From Petasospora fabianii (lineage: Eukaryota > Ascomycota > Saccharomycetes > Phaffomycetales > Wickerhamomycetaceae): a stretch of DNA of 64,000 nt. The stretch is taken from positions 1 to 64,000 of the forward strand of contig CP048721.1 in assembly GCA_022641835.1 (NCBI GenBank), given 5' to 3'. The first letter of the stretch is position 1. The number at the start of each line of letters is the position of its first letter. This document shows, piece after piece, positions 60,619 to 64,000 of this stretch. The position numbers and the translations under genes were made by a program. The notes under the pieces were generated by a model. That model was not told the origin of the DNA and did no database searches. It was given only the letters and a program-made list of their open reading frames with translations.

Positions 60619-61713
60619 ATGGTATTCGCAACTGTGGTGGCTGGAGTGTTCAGTGACTTCATGCAAGAACTCTTGCAGTTGTACAACTACTTCGCCGGCT
60701 CAGTAGAATATTCATTAACTCCATATAACTCTCCTCTTTTCTCCAATTCTTTGAGAAGTTCACAATCAGGAATACCTCAAAGTCTATTGTCAATCTCTGG
60801 CCCAAAATCATCACTAGCACAGCTTTTTGTCCCTTTCATCAAGTCCTGTGAAGATGTTCGGGAAACATTCAATGTCACCTCTAATGTTACTGCTGCTTCA
60901 ATTACCATTCCAGACCAAGCACCATTGGATCTATGTGATACTAATGAGAAGTCCAAAAGTGTGATCTATGCTAAGGAAGTGGAACAGCTCAATTCACAGC
61001 CACAAAAGAAAGCGAAGAAGAAGAAGCGGGCCATGACTGCTGTGCCAGTTACCACTACAGATCACACTCCATCGAATCTACGCAGTAATAAAGATAAGCT
61101 CAAGAGTGTGTTCTATGCTGAGGAAGTAGACAAGTCCAGTCGACAGCCAGAGAAGAAAGCAAAGAACAAGACGAAGAAACAACTAAAGGCTGAGAGAGCA
61201 GAAAAGGACCGTAACCTAAATATCAAAGCACTCCGTGAACAGTGTGTGTTTACCGATGGTTCTTACTCTCAGTATGAAAATAACGGTGGCTATGGTGTGT
61301 ACTTCGGAGCTAACGACCCTCGTAACATGTCCGACTATCTTGATTACTGTGAAGATTGCTTCGAGGCAGAGGTACGTGCTATCCATGCAGGTCTAAATGC
61401 CATCTTAAGGGAGATTAGGAAACTTCGTGAAAAGGGGGGAGGTAAAATCAGGAGGTATTTGATTAAAAATGACTCACAGTCTGCTGTGAACGCTATTATC
61501 CACCGATTAACAACGGATAGTATTGGAAAGCAACAGATCAGATGGGCGAACAAGACGTATCACGTAATCCGGGCTTTCTATTTCAATCACTCTGAAATCT
61601 TCTCTGGACATGTTTTCGATATCATTTGGGTTCAGGGTCATTCTGGTGTTGAAGGTAACAACAAGGCACACAAGCTAGCTAATTTAGGACGTCTTACTTA
61701 TAGTAATCATTAG
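60619..61713 (+). CDS. Divergent RNase H-like protein with D-to-H change (array gene 3)
   Basis: A 364-residue paralogue of array gene 2. The N-terminus MVFATVVAGVFSDFMQELLQ is shared, followed by about 70 extra residues. A module of acidic/polar sequence plus a lysine cluster occurs twice (about 99-137, SVIYAKEVEQLNSQPQKKAK; about 149-188, SVFYAEEVDKSSRQPEKKAK). The RNase H fold spans about 205-364. Three catalytic acids remain (D213, E251, D285) and the loop histidine in WVQGHSGVEGNN is kept, but the last aspartate is H351 (NKAHKLA). In E. coli RNase HI the same D134H change is reported to leave activity, so loss of function cannot be assumed. Confidence 0.85.
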   Translation: MVFATVVAGVFSDFMQELLQLYNYFAGSVEYSLTPYNSPLFSNSLRSSQSGIPQSLLSISGPKSSLAQLFVPFIKSCEDVRETFNVTSNVTAASITIPDQAPLDLCDTNEKSKSVIYAKEVEQLNSQPQKKAKKKKRAMTAVPVTTTDHTPSNLRSNKDKLKSVFYAEEVDKSSRQPEKKAKNKTKKQLKAERAEKDRNLNIKALREQCVFTDGSYSQYENNGGYGVYFGANDPRNMSDYLDYCEDCFEAEVRAIHAGLNAILREIRKLREKGGGKIRRYLIKNDSQSAVNAIIHRLTTDSIGKQQIRWANKTYHVIRAFYFNHSEIFSGHVFDIIWVQGHSGVEGNNKAHKLANLGRLTYSNH

Positions 61714-62030
61714 TTTTGATACTTGGAAGACATCCATTGTATCACATGACCAGAGTAATTACGTGCTAGTTTGGTAGCACTGATGTTACATAATGAGCCA
61801 CCATCGTATGGAGACAGTAGTAGTACTAGTAGACTGGCCTTGAGTGACACGTCTATAGTTATTAAGTAACAAGAGTCAGATATCGCTTGCTTATCAACAG
61901 ACTAAAGGTTATTCAACAACTAAGCGGCAGGATCAAAGAGATGCGGTAGGGGCCATATTCACACAGATGCGGTAGGGGCCACACTCACACACAGACGTGG
62001 GGACAAGTGAATAGTGAACGATGAATAACA
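61714..62030. other. Spacer before array gene 4 with 26-bp tandem repeat
   Basis: A 317-bp gap matching the 3' flank of array gene 2. It contains two near-identical 26-bp units (61940-61965, 61966-61991; gatgcggtaggggcc core) where unit A has only one. Confidence 0.7.
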
Positions 62031-63269
62031 ATGTCTCTAACAAGTAGATTATTCATTGATTTGTCATCTGTCATTACAGCAGTAGAAATGGCTAAGAAGC
62101 AGGTGTACTATGCTGTGCAGAGAGGACAGTCAAGCGGTGTGTACAGCAGCTGGGATGATGCAAAAGCTCAGGTGAATGGTTACAAGGGAGCAGTCTATAA
62201 GAAGTTCAGTACCCTTGCAGATGCACAGTCCTTTGTCAATGGATCTGGGTATGGCAACAACAGCTCGAACAGTGGCTCAAGGAGTAACGTTGGCTCCAGC
62301 TCGGGCTATAATCAAAGCTATATTTCAGGGGGTCATAACACCTCGTATAACGTCTCAAAGCCAACAGCGAAGCCAAAGCCAACTTACTCCGAGTCTCAAT
62401 TCAACAGTTTTGCTGCTCCAAGCAGTAAAGTTGACAATCAGTACTCAGGATCATATAATAACGTCTCCAGGAGAGTTAATGGTCAAAGTTTTAACAAGAG
62501 TACTACCACTGCTGCCAAATCAAAAGTTAAGGCTCCAGCGTATTATGGTGTCAATTACAGCAATGGTGAGTCCAAGATTTGCAATTCATGGCCTGAGTGT
62601 TTAGCTGCTGTTAAGCATCAAAGAGGTGTCACTTACAAGAAATTTGACACTTTGGAACAAGCGAAATTATTCACATCTAAAGGTGCTGCTCCTGCTTTGA
62701 ATTCATCTGAGAGAGACGCCGTTGAGGAACAGTATTTGAAGGACAGATCAATAACTCAACTTCAGGAACAAAGGAGCGCTCCAGTGCAGAGAATATACAT
62801 GGATGGATCATATATGAATAACAAGGCTGGATATGGAATATATTTTGGTGCTGATGACCCAAGAAACGTTGCTGAACCGGTTCACGCTAAGGAGATTGAT
62901 TCGTACGTTGCAGAGGTTTATGCTACAAGAGGTGCTTTAAAGCTAATTCACGATGAGATGATAAAGTTCAACAACAAGGATATTGATATTATGGGTAAGT
63001 ACACTCTTGCTACGGATTCCGAGACAGCTATTGGACTTCTTGACAACTATGCATCAACATGGAAGGATTCTGAGTTTGATAATAGAAAAGCTGGTGGTGT
63101 GCTGAAGGAGGCAGTCAAGCTGTATAAGGAGATCAAAGACTTTTACCATAAGAACTCTGCCATATTTGATGATCATGAATTCAAGATTGAATGGGTAAAG
63201 GGTCATGACGGTATTGAAGGTAATGAAGGAGCTGACCGCTTGGCCAAGTTAGGTTCAATGAAGTCATGA
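62031..63269 (+). CDS. RNase H1 with two hybrid-binding domains (array gene 4)
   Basis: A 412-residue RNase H1. Two hybrid-binding domains (about 25-70, VYYAVQRGQSSGVYSSWDDA; about 170-216, YYGVNYSNGESKICNSWPEC) are separated by a long Ser/Asn/Gly-rich linker. The catalytic domain (253-412) has D258, E295, D329, H in WVKGHDGIEGNE and D402. A second ATG at codon 20 (62088) begins MAKKQVYYAV, the conserved start of nuclear RNase H1. The first 19 residues (MSLTSRLFIDLSSVITAVE) could be a weak mitochondrial leader, so two protein forms are possible, as known for animal RNASEH1. Confidence 0.94.
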   Translation: MSLTSRLFIDLSSVITAVEMAKKQVYYAVQRGQSSGVYSSWDDAKAQVNGYKGAVYKKFSTLADAQSFVNGSGYGNNSSNSGSRSNVGSSSGYNQSYISGGHNTSYNVSKPTAKPKPTYSESQFNSFAAPSSKVDNQYSGSYNNVSRRVNGQSFNKSTTTAAKSKVKAPAYYGVNYSNGESKICNSWPECLAAVKHQRGVTYKKFDTLEQAKLFTSKGAAPALNSSERDAVEEQYLKDRSITQLQEQRSAPVQRIYMDGSYMNNKAGYGIYFGADDPRNVAEPVHAKEIDSYVAEVYATRGALKLIHDEMIKFNNKDIDIMGKYTLATDSETAIGLLDNYASTWKDSEFDNRKAGGVLKEAVKLYKEIKDFYHKNSAIFDDHEFKIEWVKGHDGIEGNEGADRLAKLGSMKS

Positions 63270-63350
63270 TGTCGTGATACACATAAGTTCTTATGTGTTA
63301 TGTTATAAACGAATGCAGATGACATTAAATAGACTTAAATAACAATTAAA

Positions 63351-63890
63351 TCAGTAACGGCTACCGAAATAGAATGGTTGTGGTTCAGGTTCTGTCCAAA
63401 GCTTCTTAATAAGGTTTGTAACACCTTCATCCATGGTTTCAATGGTATAGATACCGTAGAAGCCGACTGCTGTACCGAATGTCAGGAGGGCCATGGCAGC
63501 TTTATGCCAGAAACCATAGACTCTCTTTGGAATGTAGTCGATGATGCATGATTGGAAACCGATATGGGAGTGAATAAGGATGAACGATGAGAGGAGTGAA
63601 TCAAGAATTGGCATATCAACGTTAGTGACAAACGGTGTTATGGAGAGTGGAACCAAAGAGATGGCTATTAGACGTTCATATGTCCAGTGGTATGATCCGT
63701 GGAAGTAATCAACCTCCGGTTGTGGTGTTGGATCGTTTGGCCCACCGACAATGTTCCCCACTGGCTGTTCGATGAGCTTATACTTGGAAAAGTTGGGCTT
63801 GAGCGACTTCAGCGAAAGATCCCTCACAGGTGTGAGCGGCCTAAGCTGTGTGAATGGTTTGACTGTTCTTGTGAGGCCTGGACGGAACAT
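63351..63890 (-). CDS. SDH4: Succinate dehydrogenase membrane-anchor subunit
   Basis: Sdh4 anchors succinate dehydrogenase (complex II) in the inner mitochondrial membrane and helps form the quinone site. The 179-residue protein starts with a mitochondrial presequence (MFRPGLTRTVKPFTQLRPLT). GGPNDPTPQPEVDYFHGSYHW then matches the family entry block, and three hydrophobic segments follow (about 73-90, 98-116, 132-150). FQSCIIDYIPKRVYGFWHKAAM carries the conserved Asp-Tyr of the quinone pocket. It converges on array gene 4 with an 81-bp gap. An SHH4-type paralogue cannot be excluded. Confidence 0.93.
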   Translation of the reverse strand: MFRPGLTRTVKPFTQLRPLTPVRDLSLKSLKPNFSKYKLIEQPVGNIVGGPNDPTPQPEVDYFHGSYHWTYERLIAISLVPLSITPFVTNVDMPILDSLLSSFILIHSHIGFQSCIIDYIPKRVYGFWHKAAMALLTFGTAVGFYGIYTIETMDEGVTNLIKKLWTEPEPQPFYFGSRY

Positions 63891-64000
63891 TTTTGTTGCG
63901 TTTAATCTTTTAGTGACTGCAACAAGACATTAATATAGATCCTATAAGCTTATACAAACGTCTCCGCAAAAGTTCGCTCAGAGACAAACAGAGGATGATG
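63891..64000. other. SDH4 upstream sequence at window edge
   Basis: 110 bp upstream of SDH4, cut by the window end. Nothing else recognisable. Confidence 0.4.

Larger units (their letters stand above)
60354..62032 (+). repeat. Tandem duplication unit B
   Basis: A 1679-bp second copy of the unit. It begins tgaacagagtatctgcc, like the stop codon of array gene 1, and ends ggaacgatgaataacaat-type sequence that runs into the ATG of array gene 4. It is longer than unit A mainly because array gene 3 has a longer N-terminal region. Confidence 0.85.

Noticed and set aside
57699-63269. RNase H array as remains of a retroelement
   Set aside because: No reverse transcriptase, integrase, terminal repeats or target duplications. 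The domains are cellular RNase H1 type with hybrid-binding domains.

Overview
This window is nuclear DNA from a budding yeast (Saccharomycotina). It is gene dense: about 38 protein genes with short intergenic gaps. Introns are few and short (63-179 nt), have TACTAAC/ACTAAC branch points and GTATGT/GTGAGT/GTAAGT donors, and sit within the first 94 coding bases. CTG appears to be read as leucine (for example at a conserved Leu near the start of LYS9), so a CTG-Ser clade yeast is unlikely. POP2 carries the unusual SEDQ active site known from Saccharomyces. I cannot place the species more closely. I see no tRNA, rRNA, transposon, LTR or CRISPR array.

Layout. 0-11 kb: a GABA/polyamine-type permease, a fused pseudouridine-5'-phosphate glycosidase/kinase, LYS9, a LicD/MNN4-type mannosylphosphate protein and a Zn2Cys6 regulator. 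11-27 kb: OCA4, CDC39/NOT1, CDC50, UBC1, BRE5, POP2 and an unrecognised coiled-coil gene. 27-38 kb: INO1, LSB6, BUD16, DUG2, SAF1 and S-formylglutathione hydrolase. 38-57 kb: TMA7, JIP5, a small unknown gene, V-ATPase subunit f, AFG1, an unknown acidic protein, YMR1, MOH1, BSP1-like, an ASH1-like SET methyltransferase with an overlapping downstream reading frame, and MRP2. 57.7-63.3 kb: four tandem, co-directional RNase H genes. The window ends with SDH4.

From memory of the S. cerevisiae map, several neighbours look like relics of ancestral gene order: CDC39/CDC50/OCA4 (YCR093-095), LYS9/BRE5/POP2 (YNR050-052), DUG2/SAF1 (YBR281-280) and JIP5/subunit f/BSP1/MRP2 (YPR166-171). Functional themes are the CCR4-NOT deadenylase (NOT1, POP2) and inositol lipids (INO1, LSB6, YMR1, BSP1-like).

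The most unusual region is the RNase H array. Two outer genes have the normal RNase H1 layout with two hybrid-binding domains. Between them a 1.4-1.7 kb unit has been duplicated in tandem. It runs from the stop codon of the first outer gene to the start codon of the last, and each copy carries a divergent RNase H gene without hybrid-binding domains. Other points to check are a NOT1 gene with no usable AUG, the SET gene's frame overlap, and a perfect 12-bp hairpin in a 1-kb intergenic gap.
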